A DNA stretch of 64,000 bases from Klebsiella sp. BIGb0407. Lineage in GTDB: Bacteria; Pseudomonadota; Gammaproteobacteria; Enterobacterales; Enterobacteriaceae. The DNA lies in assembly GCF_024807845.1 (NCBI RefSeq), contig NZ_JANUEQ010000003.1, positions 372,001-436,000 of the forward strand, given 5' to 3'. Shown in pieces: positions 36,185 through 45,145 of this stretch. A program made the position numbers and the translations under genes. The notes under the pieces were generated by a model. It ran no database searches. It was not told where the DNA came from and was given only the letters and a program-made list of their open reading frames with translations. Each line of letters starts with the position of its first letter. Positions within the stretch are counted from its first letter, which is position 1.

Positions 36185-36211
36185 GAAAAAAAAGGGCGCT
36201 TGATAGCGCCC
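36185..36211 (-). terminator. Rho-independent terminator of purC
   Basis: On the minus strand the stem GGGCGCT / AGCGCCC with a four- or five-base loop is followed by eight T, about 30 bp after the purC stop. It separates purC from ypfJ-tmcA. Confidence 0.9.
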
Positions 36212-36241
36212 AGATTTGGCAAAACGGAAACGATTGCGCAG

Positions 36242-36955
36242 TTAGTCTAATTTAACGCCAAGACGGTGTGCAACAGCTTCATAGGCTTCGATAAGTCCAC
36301 CCAGACTTTGACGGAAACGGTCTTTGTCCATTTTGTCGAGCGTTTCTTTATCCCACAGGCGGCTGCCGTCTGGTGAGAATTCGTCACCCAGAACCACTTC
36401 ACCGTTGAACAGACCGAACTCCAGTTTAAAGTCGACAAGGATTAATCCTGCATCATCAAACAGCTTGCTCAGAACGTCATTGGCCTTGTAGCTCAGCTCG
36501 CGCATACGGGCAAGATGCTCTTTGCCAACCCAGCCGAAGGTTTCGCAGTAAGACTCATTGACCATCGGATCGTGCATAGCATCGTTTTTCAGGAACAAAT
36601 CGAATAACGGTGGATTAAGCAGCGTACCTTCTTCGATCCCCAGACGCTTAACCAGCGATCCGGCGGCACGATTGCGGATAACACACTCAACCGGCACCAT
36701 ATCCAGTTTCTTTACCAGCACTTCGTTGTCGGAGAGTAGCGCTTCCATTTGGGTTGGAATACCCGCTTCTTCCAGCTTAGTCATAATGAAATGGTTAAAC
36801 TTATTGTTCACCATACCTTTACGATCAAACTGTTCGATGCGCGCGCCATCTCCTGCTGACGTATCATTGCGAAACTCAAGTACCAACAGGTCCGGGTTTT
36901 CCGTACTGTAGACGGTCTTCGCTTTGCCGCGATACAACTCAGCTTGCTTTTGCAT
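36242..36955 (-). CDS. purC: SAICAR synthetase PurC
   Basis: PurC joins aspartate to CAIR with ATP in de novo purine synthesis, the step after PurE/PurK, which are also in this window. The 237 residues, as in E. coli, start [24 protein letters not shown] signatures include [21 protein letters not shown] (near 90) and [32 protein letters not shown] (near 170-200). A PurR site would be expected just upstream, but the candidate there has a spacing defect. Confidence 0.98.
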   Translation of the reverse strand: MQKQAELYRGKAKTVYSTENPDLLVLEFRNDTSAGDGARIEQFDRKGMVNNKFNHFIMTKLEEAGIPTQMEALLSDNEVLVKKLDMVPVECVIRNRAAGSLVKRLGIEEGTLLNPPLFDLFLKNDAMHDPMVNESYCETFGWVGKEHLARMRELSYKANDVLSKLFDDAGLILVDFKLEFGLFNGEVVLGDEFSPDGSRLWDKETLDKMDKDRFRQSLGGLIEAYEAVAHRLGVKLD

Positions 36956-37003
36956 CTTTCTGTCACTCCAGGTGTTGTAACCGCTTTGCGGTCAAGGATT
37001 AAT

Positions 37004-37128
37004 ATACCCGTCATACTTCAAGTTGCATGTGCGTTGGCTACATTCGTTCACCCGAATCACTTACCCGCGTAAGCTCATCGGGGCTCTCTCACTTGCCGCC
37101 TTCCTGCAACTCGAATTATTTTGGGTAT
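37004..37128. repeat. Dispersed palindromic repeat (bamC-purC)
   Basis: This 125 bp copy starts ATACCCGTCATACTTCAAG and ends CTCGAATTATTTTGGGTAT, the family termini in inverted orientation. The core has CGTTGGCTACATTCGTTCAC, then CCCGAATCACTTAC, AAGCTCATCGGGG and CTTGCCGCC. It occupies most of the gap between bamC and purC, upstream of the purC promoter. Confidence 0.85.
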
Positions 37129-37149
37129 TATAATGCGTAATAATGAAAG

Positions 37150-37171
37150 AGGGTCGGTATAAACCGACCCT
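37150..37171 (-). terminator. Hairpin after bamC
   Basis: The stem AGGGTCGGT / ACCGACCCT with a short loop lies 7 bp after the bamC stop. On the minus strand it is followed by a mixed CTCTTTCATT tract, a weak T-run. It probably ends the dapA-bamC transcript. Confidence 0.6.
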
Positions 37172-37177
37172 GGATAA

Positions 37178-38212
37178 TCATTTATTAAATGCGGCCTGGA
37201 ATACTGCAACCAAGGCATCATTTTGCGACTGCGTTAAGGCATGTCCTTTCGGATCGATAAACTGCATGCTACTGCGGTTATCCAAATCGCCTATTTGTAA
37301 CTTATAGTCGCCGCTAACCAGCTCCGGGTCTCTCGCTCCCAGCTCTGACCAGCCACTGTCAGAAAGCGGTTTATAAGTCACCGCGATACTTCCTTTAGAG
37401 CGGGTAGCATCAGTGACTTTCATGCCCATTCTTTCAAGCGTCGCAGGTAATTTACCCCAGACTGCGTTAAAGGGTGCACGTACCACTAGCATCGGTAAAC
37501 CGGTGTCATCAGCTGCGCTCTGCACATCGAATTCTGATACAGAACGATTATCCTGCATATTCTGCCGGGTAGTTTGTGCGTTATCCAGACCTAAGCTGAT
37601 GCTATTGAGCATTTCAGAGCTGTAACGCTGCACCGCTGCAGGATCAGAGACAGGCTTACCGTCTTGCTCCAGGTTCAGCAACTTAACCACGATAGACTGC
37701 TGATAGCCCTGAGGTAACAGGCTTATCTGATAGCGCCCACGGTATTGATTATCTTCGTCGGCACGATTCCATTGAACCCAATCCGTGGTGAGGGTTTGCT
37801 GACCATCACTACGTTCGGCGATGGTATAGTTTTTTTCCTGGAGAATACTCACTACTTGTGGCCACAGCCCGTTCGCCAGAGCCGCCTCGACGAGCAATGT
37901 CGCAGTGTCTCCTGCAAACGCGGTCCGTCCACCATTCACCAGAGCCAGAGCCTGAGTCGGCGGACGAATATCCAGTTCTTTACCAATCGCAGTGCTACTA
38001 CGAACCACTGGAATATCATACTTGCCATTCTGGACAGGCAAGATCATACCAGCCGGAGCATGCAAATCGGAAAGCGGTGTCGCTTGCAGATAGGCTTCAT
38101 CACCGCTCACCTGACGTTTATAACGCTGATCGCTGCTACATGCAGCCAGCAACATGGCGAGCGAGACAACAGCAACTTTTGCCACCGTCGATTTCTGTAC
38201 TGAGTAAGCCAT
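37178..38212 (-). CDS. bamC: Outer-membrane assembly lipoprotein BamC
   Basis: BamC is a lipoprotein subunit of the beta-barrel assembly machine. The signal peptide ends in lipobox LAAC with the lipidated C25. An unstructured N-terminal segment ([35 protein letters not shown]), known in E. coli to lie along BamD, is followed by two helix-grip domains (about 100-215 and 225-344). It has 344 residues, as in E. coli. It starts 15 bp after dapA, forming the dapA-bamC operon. Confidence 0.97.
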   Translation of the reverse strand: MAYSVQKSTVAKVAVVSLAMLLAACSSDQRYKRQVSGDEAYLQATPLSDLHAPAGMILPVQNGKYDIPVVRSSTAIGKELDIRPPTQALALVNGGRTAFAGDTATLLVEAALANGLWPQVVSILQEKNYTIAERSDGQQTLTTDWVQWNRADEDNQYRGRYQISLLPQGYQQSIVVKLLNLEQDGKPVSDPAAVQRYSSEMLNSISLGLDNAQTTRQNMQDNRSVSEFDVQSAADDTGLPMLVVRAPFNAVWGKLPATLERMGMKVTDATRSKGSIAVTYKPLSDSGWSELGARDPELVSGDYKLQIGDLDNRSSMQFIDPKGHALTQSQNDALVAVFQAAFNK

Positions 38213-38227
38213 TAAATCTCCCTAGCT

Positions 38228-39106
38228 TTACAGCAAACCGGCATGCTTAAGTGCGTCAAGAATGACCGGGCGACTTGCGTCGGTTATCGGTGTCATTGGC
38301 AAACGTAAGGTGTCGGTTGCTACAAGACCCAATTCCTTTGCAGCCCATTTGACTGGGATAGGATTGGGCTCTACAAATAGTTTATGGTGTAGCGGCATCA
38401 GACGCTGATTAATCTCACGAGCTTGTGCAAATTGCCCTTCGGCAGCCAGTTTACACATTTCTGCCATCTGGCGCGCGGCTACGTTTGCGGTAACGGAAAT
38501 AACACCGTGACCACCGAGTTGCATAAAGTCTAATGCATTAGCATCATCGCCGCTGACCAGGATAAAGTCATCGTTAACCAACTCTTTGATCTGGTTTACA
38601 CGACTTAAGTTCCCGGTTGCTTCTTTGATACCGATAATATTTTTTATCGCTGACAGTCTGCCAACTGTTTCAGGCAGCATGTCACAGCCAGTACGCGATG
38701 GCACATTGTACAGCATCTGTGGTAAGTCGGTACTTTCAGCAATCGCTTTAAAGTGCTGATACAGCCCTTCCTGAGTAGGACGGTTGTAATAAGGAGTTAC
38801 AGAAAGACAGCCAACAATGCCGCTATTGTGGAAGTGTTTCGTCAGAGAGATGGCTTCAGAGGTTGCATTCGCCCCTGTTCCTGCGATAACCGGAATTCTG
38901 CCGTCAGCCAGTTCCAGAGTTAACATCACAACATCACCGTGTTCGTCATGACTCAAGGTCGCAGACTCACCGGTTGTTCCCACCGAGACAATCGCCGACG
39001 TTCCAGCGTCGACATGATAATCAATCAGTTTTTTCAGGCTGGACCGACAAACATTACCTTTCTCATCCATCGGTGTAATTAACGCGACAATACTTCCCGT
39101 AAACAT
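38228..39106 (-). CDS. dapA: 4-hydroxy-tetrahydrodipicolinate synthase DapA
   Basis: DapA condenses pyruvate with aspartate semialdehyde, the first committed step to diaminopimelate and lysine. It has 292 residues, as in E. coli. Visible are [15 protein letters not shown] (near 42-56), [14 protein letters not shown] (near 106), LYNVPSRTG (Y133) and the Schiff-base lysine in IIGIKEATG (K161). The ATG chosen ([17 protein letters not shown]) has AGAGGG upstream; a start six codons earlier lacks support. It is divergent from gcvR. Confidence 0.97.
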   Translation of the reverse strand: MFTGSIVALITPMDEKGNVCRSSLKKLIDYHVDAGTSAIVSVGTTGESATLSHDEHGDVVMLTLELADGRIPVIAGTGANATSEAISLTKHFHNSGIVGCLSVTPYYNRPTQEGLYQHFKAIAESTDLPQMLYNVPSRTGCDMLPETVGRLSAIKNIIGIKEATGNLSRVNQIKELVNDDFILVSGDDANALDFMQLGGHGVISVTANVAARQMAEMCKLAAEGQFAQAREINQRLMPLHHKLFVEPNPIPVKWAAKELGLVATDTLRLPMTPITDASRPVILDALKHAGLL

Positions 39107-39246
39107 TGGCGACCCTCTGTGCAAACATGTTCTCCAATGTTACGTTTGGTACCATCACAAAAGCAAGCAGCCAGAAGGCGCTAAGCGGTTGGCAGCAGGT
39201 TTTTTTTGTGCTTTCCTAATGATTATCGTATCCAGACACAGGAAGA

Positions 39247-39807
39247 ATGCGTTTGACACCCTCATCACACCATTATTTGGTTATCACAGCACTTGGAACT
39301 GCCCGCCCGGGTATCGTCAATACCATCACTCGTCACGTCAGTAGTTGTGATTGTAATATTGAAGACAGTCGCCTTGCGATGCTGGGAGAAGAGTTCACTT
39401 TTATCATGTTACTTTCGGGTAGCTGGAATGCGATAACCCTGATTGAGTCGACGCTTCCGCTAAAAGGGGCTGAACTTGACCTGTTAATTGTGATGAAGCG
39501 CACCGCAGCTCAGGATATCTCCCCGATGCCGGTAAGTGTCTGGGTGCAAGTCGAAGTTGCTGACTCACCCCATCTGGTTGAACGCTTTACTCATCTGTTC
39601 GATGTTCATCATATGGATATCGCTGAACTAGTTTCCCGAACCACTCCGGCACAAGATAGTCAGGGGCCAAGGCTGTATATTCAAATCACTGCGCACAGCC
39701 CAGGCTCGGAAGATGCAAGTATTATCCAGCAAGCCTTTAAATCCCTATGTACAGAACTCAACGCAGAAGGCACTATTAGCGTGGTTAACCTACAACAAGA
39801 AGACTGA
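39247..39807 (+). CDS. gcvR: Glycine cleavage system transcriptional repressor GcvR
   Basis: GcvR binds glycine through ACT domains and inhibits the activator GcvA by protein contact, controlling gcvTHP. The 186-residue product has two ACT domains (about 8-85 and 95-175). The conserved blocks RPGIVNTITRHVSSCDCNIEDSRLAMLGEEFTFIMLLSGSWNAI and DVHHMDIAELVSRT match E. coli. ATG and an in-frame TTG two codons later are both possible starts. It lies 18 bp before bcp. Confidence 0.94.
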   Translation: MRLTPSSHHYLVITALGTARPGIVNTITRHVSSCDCNIEDSRLAMLGEEFTFIMLLSGSWNAITLIESTLPLKGAELDLLIVMKRTAAQDISPMPVSVWVQVEVADSPHLVERFTHLFDVHHMDIAELVSRTTPAQDSQGPRLYIQITAHSPGSEDASIIQQAFKSLCTELNAEGTISVVNLQQED

Positions 39808-39825
39808 GAGAGACGGAGAGAATCG

Positions 39826-40296
39826 ATGAATCCACTGAAAGCCGGTGACAGCGCACCCAAATTTAGCCTGCCTGATCAAGACGGCGAGCAAGTAAATTTA
39901 ACCGACTTCCAGGGACAGCGTGTTTTGGTTTACTTCTATCCGAAAGCGATGACACCCGGCTGTACTGTACAAGCCTGTGGTTTACGCGACAATATGGATG
40001 AGCTAAAGGCGCACGGCGTCGAAGTGCTGGGTATCAGCACTGATAAACCAGAAAAACTGTCCCGCTTTGTCGAAAAAGAGATACTTAACTTCACCCTGCT
40101 GTCTGATGAAGACCATCAGGTGAGTGAGCAGTTTGGCGTCTGGGGTGAAAAATCCTTTATGGGGAAAACCTACGATGGCATCCATCGTATTAGCTTCCTA
40201 CTCGATGGTGAGGGTAGAGTTGAGCATGTATTTGATGACTTCAAAACCAGCAACCACCACGACATTGTGATTAACTGGCTAAAAGAAAACGGTTAG
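39826..40296 (+). CDS. bcp: Thiol peroxidase Bcp (peroxiredoxin Q)
   Basis: Bcp reduces hydroperoxides with electrons from thioredoxin. The 156 residues, as in E. coli, carry the peroxidatic cysteine in KAMTPGCTVQACGLRDN (near C46) and the resolving cysteine five residues later. GVWGEKSFMGKTYDGIHRISFLLD is the C-terminal hallmark. It is cotranscribed with gcvR, ends at a bidirectional terminator, and marks the last gene of conserved E. coli order before the dha module. Confidence 0.97.
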   Translation: MNPLKAGDSAPKFSLPDQDGEQVNLTDFQGQRVLVYFYPKAMTPGCTVQACGLRDNMDELKAHGVEVLGISTDKPEKLSRFVEKEILNFTLLSDEDHQVSEQFGVWGEKSFMGKTYDGIHRISFLLDGEGRVEHVFDDFKTSNHHDIVINWLKENG

Positions 40297-40313
40297 TCCT
40301 GATGTTTTAGCTT

Positions 40314-40346
40314 AAAACGCTCGATGAGCCTTTCATCGAGCGTTTT
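40314..40346. terminator. Bidirectional terminator between bcp and glpF-like gene
   Basis: A 14 bp perfect stem (AAAACGCTCGATGA / TCATCGAGCGTTTT) with a five-base loop has built-in A and T ends. It can stop both the gcvR-bcp and the convergent glpF-like transcripts. Confidence 0.92.
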
Positions 40347-40379
40347 CTCTCGTCACTCAGGCCGACAATTATTTTTGGT

Positions 40380-41213
40380 TCAGGCACTGTGTCGGGAGGT
40401 CTTCTTCTCTGTTATCTCGGGTGTTTGTTCTGAAGGTAGATGAGGGACGACAAAATACCGATATCCCCATGCTCCCAGCAAAGCCCCTACTACGGGTGCC
40501 ACGAGTGGGATCAGAAAATAGGGAACCCGATAACCGCCAGTAAAAGCGACCTCCCCCCAACCGGCAAAAGCGGCAAATATTTTCGGGCCCAAATCCCGGG
40601 CAGGATTAAGCGCAAACCCGGTTAATGGCCCCATAGAAGCACCAATCACGGCAATCAGCAATCCAATCAGCAAGGGTGCCAGCGGCCCTCGAGGAATGCC
40701 ATTCCCCTCGTCAGATAGCGCGATAATCATCGCCATCATCACAGCGGTAATAACCATCTCCACACCAAATGCCTGCATCAGTCCAAGACGGCTATCGGGA
40801 TAGGTAGAAAAAATACCGGCCATCGGCAAGCTGTCGAGGCTGCCACGGACAATATGGTGGGTCTGTTCGTAATCAGTCAGCAGGTTGACATACAGTCCGT
40901 AGACTAACGCTGCCCCGCAGAATGCTCCTGCTACTTGAGCCGCCATATAGGGCAATACTTTACGTCGTTCAAAATTCGCGAACAGGCAGAATGCCAGAGT
41001 CACAGCCGGATTCAAATGCGCACCAGAGATCCCGGCGGTCAGATAAATGGCCATAGCAACACCTAACCCCCAAATCACACTGATTTCCCACTGACCAAAG
41101 TTAGCGCCTGCGACCTTATACGCAGCCACACAACCAACCCCAAAAAAAACCAGCAGTCCAGTACCTAGCATTTCAGCAATACACTGCCCTTTTAAACTCA
41201 CTGTCTGGCTCAT
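40380..41213 (-). CDS. Glycerol facilitator, GlpF-type aquaglyceroporin
   Basis: This 277-residue major intrinsic protein has six membrane segments and both NPA half-helices: SGAHLNPAVTLAF (near 68) and GFALNPARDLGPK (near 203). It starts MSQTVSLKGQCIAEMLGTGLL, very close to E. coli GlpF. The C-terminus (EQTPEITEKKTSRHSA) differs. It lies downstream of dhaR on the same strand and away from any glpK, so it probably serves the dha pathway by admitting glycerol for DhaD. A second glpF with glpK may exist elsewhere in the genome. Confidence 0.9.
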   Translation of the reverse strand: MSQTVSLKGQCIAEMLGTGLLVFFGVGCVAAYKVAGANFGQWEISVIWGLGVAMAIYLTAGISGAHLNPAVTLAFCLFANFERRKVLPYMAAQVAGAFCGAALVYGLYVNLLTDYEQTHHIVRGSLDSLPMAGIFSTYPDSRLGLMQAFGVEMVITAVMMAMIIALSDEGNGIPRGPLAPLLIGLLIAVIGASMGPLTGFALNPARDLGPKIFAAFAGWGEVAFTGGYRVPYFLIPLVAPVVGALLGAWGYRYFVVPHLPSEQTPEITEKKTSRHSA

Positions 41214-41406
41214 GATAGACCCTGCGATTAAGTACAAATAAAAAGTAAAATTACGGCTTCTGAACACAGGTTACGTTACTGAAAAAAATCATTAAATAAG
41301 TTTGATTACAATAGCCCCTGACACTCCTTTGCGTAATCGGCTGAGGGGGAGATTAGCCGAAATTCTGATGCGATTTCTCCCATGAATCGCTTTGAGAAAG
41401 GCCATT

Positions 41407-43332
41407 TTAGTCCAGGTATTTACGTTTAAACTGGCTGGCATCAATGTCATATTGCTTCATCTTGCGCCATAGCGTCGTACGGCCAATATTAAGCAACTGC
41501 GACATTTCCTGTACGCGGCCGCTCGTCACCCGGGCGGCATGAATAATTGCCTCTTTTTCGAGAGCCCTGAAAGTCAGACTGGCAGGTAACAAGGATGAGT
41601 GGCTTCGGTCTCCGGGACGTTCATTAAACAGATGTGCGGGAATATGACTTAAGCGAATACGGCCGTGCTCACTACTGATGGCAATATTTTCAATAACACT
41701 ATTAAGCTCGAAATCATTACCCGGCCAGGAGTACGCCACCAATTGTGCAAGGGCATCCTCATCCAGCTTGAAACGAGAAGAAAAACGTCTCTCAAGGCTG
41801 CGTAGCCGATTATGGACCAGAGACGGAATACTGCTGTTTCGTTCACGCAGAGGAGGAATCACAATTTCAAAGGAGTGTAATGCATAGTAAAGCTGCCTGC
41901 TAAAGCGGTCTTGCTCCACCAGATTGCCCAGATCTACTGTCGTCGTCGCGATAACTTTTACATCGACCGGGATCAGACGTCGTGCATCCAGCCGGGTGAG
42001 CACGCCTTGCTTAATCACCTGTAATAATATCGACTGAAGTTCCGGAGCCAGATATTCAATTTTATCCAGGAAAAGAGTTCCGCCATTCGCCAGTTCCAGA
42101 CGACTTAACCGTCCATTTTCATCATGAGTCTGCGAACTTCCCATAAAATCTGGTCCGAGAATATTATCGGCATACAGCTGACAATTCACCGCAATATAAG
42201 GGCCATCAGCATGTTCACTTTCATTGTGAATAGCCTGTGCAATCAGTTCCTTTCCTACTCCTTCTTCCCCACGAAGTAATACGGGAAAATTGCCCCTGGC
42301 AGCCTGGCGGCCAAAATGAATCAAACGTCGGGTTTCAGGATCGTCAGCCGACATTTGTTCGAAAGTGTGAGTGACTTTCCCCAGTTGACTGGTCATTAAC
42401 TGGCGCATCTGCTCAACCGGATGAAGCAGTAAGATAAAACTGTTCCCCTGATCTTCCACAATCGGCTTCAGGGTCACCACCGCATCAATAAACTGATGCT
42501 GGCTTTCAAATGTCACTTCGGCATGATTCAGGGATTTGGCATGTTTAATCGCTCGGCGTAACAGGGTCGGGAGCGTTATCAGCTCACTCAGATTCTTACC
42601 CTGGCTTCTCTGATTATCCAGATACAGCATATTAGCGGCCTGTACATTCAGAAATTGCAATACGCCCTGCTCATTCCAGGCCATTACCCCATCATCCATG
42701 CTTTCCAGCAACCCATACATTTGGTTCAAATGACGGTTAGATTCGGCCAGTAAACTGTCAGTTAATAATGAATTCCCCACTTCTCTGGCAATAGCGAGTG
42801 TTAACGAAAGATCGGCAACGGAGGCCTCACTGGCCAGGCAGCACAAAGCGATAGAACCAAATAACCGCCCGTTGTTATCAAATACCGGTGTCGAGCAGAA
42901 TGACCATGGGAACAATGCCTGCTTAAAATGCTGCTCACCGTAAGTTTTTATCGGCAGCCCCTGCATAGCTGCCAGTGAAAGTGCACTGGTTCCAATGATG
43001 CTTTCCGCGCAATAACTCCCGGTAAAAAAACCCAGTTCTTCAAGTTGTTCCCGTACTTGAGGATGTCCACAATGGCTAAGGATACAGGCTGACTCATCCA
43101 GAATAAAAAACGCGCAGTCCCGGCTATCCATAAACTCCCAGGCATCTTCCAGAGCGGCCTGTCCAATTGTCAGCAGCGCGGTTTTACGACGACAGATAGA
43201 CTCAAAGGTGAGCCCCTGAGCCTGGTGAGGAACGCCCCAGCTTTCCCGCTGCATAATTTTCCCACAACGGTGCCAGGATTGAGCGATAAATGAAGAAATA
43301 TCCTGCTCTGTTTTTGGATTCTGTGTCGCCAT
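41407..43332 (-). CDS. dhaR: Dihydroxyacetone kinase operon activator DhaR
   Basis: DhaR is the activator of the dhaKLM operon and, in E. coli, is switched by contact with DhaK (antagonist) and DhaL-ADP (coactivator). The 641 residues contain an N-terminal GAF-like region, a PAS region (about 200-310), an AAA+ domain (about 320-550; Walker A LLRGEEGVGKELIA, GGTLFLDKIEYL) and a C-terminal Fis-type helix-turn-helix (LLNIGRTTLWRKMKQYDI). The GAFTGA loop of sigma-54 activators is not present, consistent with action at sigma-70 promoters as reported for E. coli. It lies 127 bp after dhaD and before the glpF-like gene. Confidence 0.95.
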   Translation of the reverse strand: MATQNPKTEQDISSFIAQSWHRCGKIMQRESWGVPHQAQGLTFESICRRKTALLTIGQAALEDAWEFMDSRDCAFFILDESACILSHCGHPQVREQLEELGFFTGSYCAESIIGTSALSLAAMQGLPIKTYGEQHFKQALFPWSFCSTPVFDNNGRLFGSIALCCLASEASVADLSLTLAIAREVGNSLLTDSLLAESNRHLNQMYGLLESMDDGVMAWNEQGVLQFLNVQAANMLYLDNQRSQGKNLSELITLPTLLRRAIKHAKSLNHAEVTFESQHQFIDAVVTLKPIVEDQGNSFILLLHPVEQMRQLMTSQLGKVTHTFEQMSADDPETRRLIHFGRQAARGNFPVLLRGEEGVGKELIAQAIHNESEHADGPYIAVNCQLYADNILGPDFMGSSQTHDENGRLSRLELANGGTLFLDKIEYLAPELQSILLQVIKQGVLTRLDARRLIPVDVKVIATTTVDLGNLVEQDRFSRQLYYALHSFEIVIPPLRERNSSIPSLVHNRLRSLERRFSSRFKLDEDALAQLVAYSWPGNDFELNSVIENIAISSEHGRIRLSHIPAHLFNERPGDRSHSSLLPASLTFRALEKEAIIHAARVTSGRVQEMSQLLNIGRTTLWRKMKQYDIDASQFKRKYLD

Positions 43333-43422
43333 TGCCTGCCCTGGAGTTCCAAATACATGTGTACCAGTGACGTCTGCTTGTCACCCGTATCAGCTGGCAG
43401 TAAGTTTAGCTGCAATAAAGAT

Positions 43423-43450
43423 AAAATGCCCCTACCTGTTGCAGGGGCAA
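43423..43450 (-). terminator. Terminator of dhaD
   Basis: On the minus strand the stem TGCCCCT / AGGGGCA with a seven-base loop is followed by TTTTATC, 10 bp after the dhaD stop. It separates dhaD from dhaR, which therefore should have its own promoter in the following 90 bp. Confidence 0.8.
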
Positions 43451-43459
43451 GCGCTGAGG

Positions 43460-44560
43460 TTATTTACGGGCCAGCCATTGTTCACCAAAACGGTCTGCTG
43501 TAAGGATAGCGGCATAGACGCTTTCTGCTGAGACAGGGAACGGCATATTATGAATAGTTTCGCCAGGTGCACAGGTAGCTTTGGCAACCGCCATGATTTT
43601 TTCTTCAATACCTTCTTTAACGCCCATTTCTGCAAGAGTTACCGGCAGGCCGACTCGCTGGCAGAAGCCCAGCACGGTTTCAATTTCTGCCATTGGACTA
43701 TTTTGCAATACCAGCTGGGACAGCGTACCAAATGCGACTTTTTCACCATGGTATAAATGGTGGCACTCTTCAAGAATAGTAAAACCATTATGGATGGCGT
43801 GAGCCGCAGCAAGCCCGCTGCTTTCAAAACCAATACCACTCAAATAAGTATTCGCTTCGACAACTCGTTCCAGAGCGACAGTTACGACGCCCGCTTTTGC
43901 GGCAAGCAAAGCTTTTTCACCTTCCGTCATCAAGGTGTCGTAGCAAAGACGCGCCAGGCTCAGTGCCGCAGCCGTAGACTGACCACCCGCCATACTCACG
44001 GCTCTGGCGTCATAGCAGGCTTTTGCTTCAAACCAGGTTGAGAGTGCATCCCCCATGCCAGCTACCAGTAAACGTACCGGTGCTTTGGCAATAATTGCCG
44101 TATCCATTACCACCATATCGGGGTTTTTCGGATAAATAAGATATTCTTCAAACTCGCCTGATTCTGTATAGATAACAGATAGCGCACTGGTTGGTGCATC
44201 AGTGGAAGCAATGGTCGGAATAATGACGACCGGCAATTTCTGGTAATAACCTATCGCTTTTGCCGTATCCAGCGTTTTTCCGCCGCCGATACCGACCACA
44301 CCTTTACAACCCTTTTGTTTTAGAATGGCTATCAGGCGGTTAATTTCCACATGGCTGCATTCACCGTTGAAACGTTCTGCGTGACAATGAATGTTATGTT
44401 CATGCAGGCCATTGAGCACTTTATCCCCGGCCAGCTTCATCACGAAATCATCAGCTATCACAAAAAAGCTGTCTGCCAGATTTTTAGCATATTGACCAAA
44501 CAACGCAGATGCATCAGGACCCTGGAGATATTTTGCCGGAGATTGAATAACTTGTAGCAT
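43460..44560 (-). CDS. dhaD: Glycerol dehydrogenase DhaD (NAD-dependent, GldA family)
   Basis: This enzyme oxidises glycerol to dihydroxyacetone with NAD+. The 365-residue product starts MLQVIQSPAKYLQGPDA and is closest in memory to the DhaD of Klebsiella and Citrobacter dha regulons. NAD-binding GVVGIGGGKTLDTAKA is near 90-105, IPTIASTDAPTSALSVIY near 118, and metal ligands lie in GMGDALSTWFEAKA (Asp) and HAIHNGF...HHLYHGEKVAFG (two His). The ATG chosen gives the family length; an upstream in-frame start adds 13 residues. It is divergent from dhaKLM. Confidence 0.94.
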   Translation of the reverse strand: MLQVIQSPAKYLQGPDASALFGQYAKNLADSFFVIADDFVMKLAGDKVLNGLHEHNIHCHAERFNGECSHVEINRLIAILKQKGCKGVVGIGGGKTLDTAKAIGYYQKLPVVIIPTIASTDAPTSALSVIYTESGEFEEYLIYPKNPDMVVMDTAIIAKAPVRLLVAGMGDALSTWFEAKACYDARAVSMAGGQSTAAALSLARLCYDTLMTEGEKALLAAKAGVVTVALERVVEANTYLSGIGFESSGLAAAHAIHNGFTILEECHHLYHGEKVAFGTLSQLVLQNSPMAEIETVLGFCQRVGLPVTLAEMGVKEGIEEKIMAVAKATCAPGETIHNMPFPVSAESVYAAILTADRFGEQWLARK

Positions 44561-44715
44561 TCTCTTCACCCTCAAATTAAATATTGAACTCGTTGACATG
44601 ATGACGCCTGGCCTTGTTCACTTCTGCTAATCCATTTCAGCGGGAAGTTGAACACTAGCGGCGCGATAACATCACTCTAGAGCGGGTGGGCGGCAAAAAA
44701 ACTTTCATCAATTTT

Positions 44716-44730
44716 GTTCTTATATGAAAC
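44716..44730. promoter_or_regulatory. Putative DhaR operator, dhaD-side pair, copy 1
   Basis: GTTCTTATATGAAAC is the weakest of four matches to a shared palindrome of the form GTTYCA-N3-TGRAAC. Its centre is 32 bp from that of the next copy. Confidence 0.5.
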
Positions 44731-44747
44731 TAAAAATCAAAACGCAT

Positions 44748-44762
44748 GTTTCATTATGGAAC
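44748..44762. promoter_or_regulatory. Putative DhaR operator, dhaD-side pair, copy 2
   Basis: GTTTCATTATGGAAC differs by one base from the perfect palindrome at 44961. It is located 188 bp upstream of the dhaD start. Confidence 0.6.
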
Positions 44763-44960
44763 CTAAAACCAGATAAATAATCAGGATTGCGATCTCTATC
44801 CGTCTTTACATCACAATCTGTACCAGTACAGGAATGGAAGCGCTCCTCTCTGCCCGTTTAAAAAAATAATATTCTGCCTGAATACGGTAAGCCAGAGGAT
44901 TGATAGCTGCATCCAGAATGTAGCTCTGCCTCCCATTGTTGTTCTTTTTTAGTAAAATTC

Positions 44961-44975
44961 GTTCCATTATGGAAC
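44961..44975. promoter_or_regulatory. Putative DhaR operator, dhaK-side pair, copy 3
   Basis: GTTCCATTATGGAAC is a perfect inverted repeat (7 bp arms around one central base) and is the best member of the set. Confidence 0.65.
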
Positions 44976-44991
44976 AAATAAATACGTCCAA

Positions 44992-45006
44992 GTTTCACTC
45001 TGGAAC
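44992..45006. promoter_or_regulatory. Putative DhaR operator, dhaK-side pair, copy 4
   Basis: GTTTCACTCTGGAAC has its centre 31 bp from that of copy 3, about three helical turns, so a pair of dimers would bind on one face. It is about 140 bp upstream of the dhaK ATG. Confidence 0.55.
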
Positions 45007-45145
45007 CTATTTTCTCGCTGTATTTCTTTTCTTCTGTCGAAGCCAAAATCACTCTATCGACCATGGGAGAAAATCTCATGCCGCTTGCTTACATCGGGCC
45101 AGGATAAACCCTGTGACCCCATTAATATTATGCGGAGTATAGAAA

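Larger units (their letters stand above)
44561..45145. promoter_or_regulatory. dhaD / dhaKLM divergent control region
   Basis: I see no gene in these 585 bp. Four copies of a 15 bp inverted repeat are arranged in two pairs, one on each side (listed separately). The AT-rich middle (44850-44900) separates the pairs. The distance from the outer edge of the system to each start codon is similar: about 155 bp to dhaD and 140 bp to dhaK, which suggests two oppositely directed activator-dependent promoters. Confidence 0.7.

Noticed and set aside
36970-36995. A possible PurR box upstream of purC (CGCAAAGCGGTTAC on the minus strand)
   Set aside because: Relative to the consensus it has one extra base between half-sites, so the centre of symmetry is shifted; too weak to list.
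40380-41213. Identity as the main glpF of the genome
   Set aside because: The sequence is close to GlpF but the context (dhaR, dhaD) and lack of glpK suggest a dha-linked copy; without the rest of the genome I left the symbol blank.
44806-44991. A 61-codon minus-strand frame inside the dhaD/dhaK control region
   Set aside because: It overlaps two of the palindromic sites, has no ribosome-binding site and no match to a known family; composition looks non-coding.
45070-45100. A sigma-54 promoter before dhaK
   Set aside because: No GG-N10-GC arrangement fits, and DhaR here lacks a GAFTGA loop, in line with sigma-70 promoters reported in E. coli.
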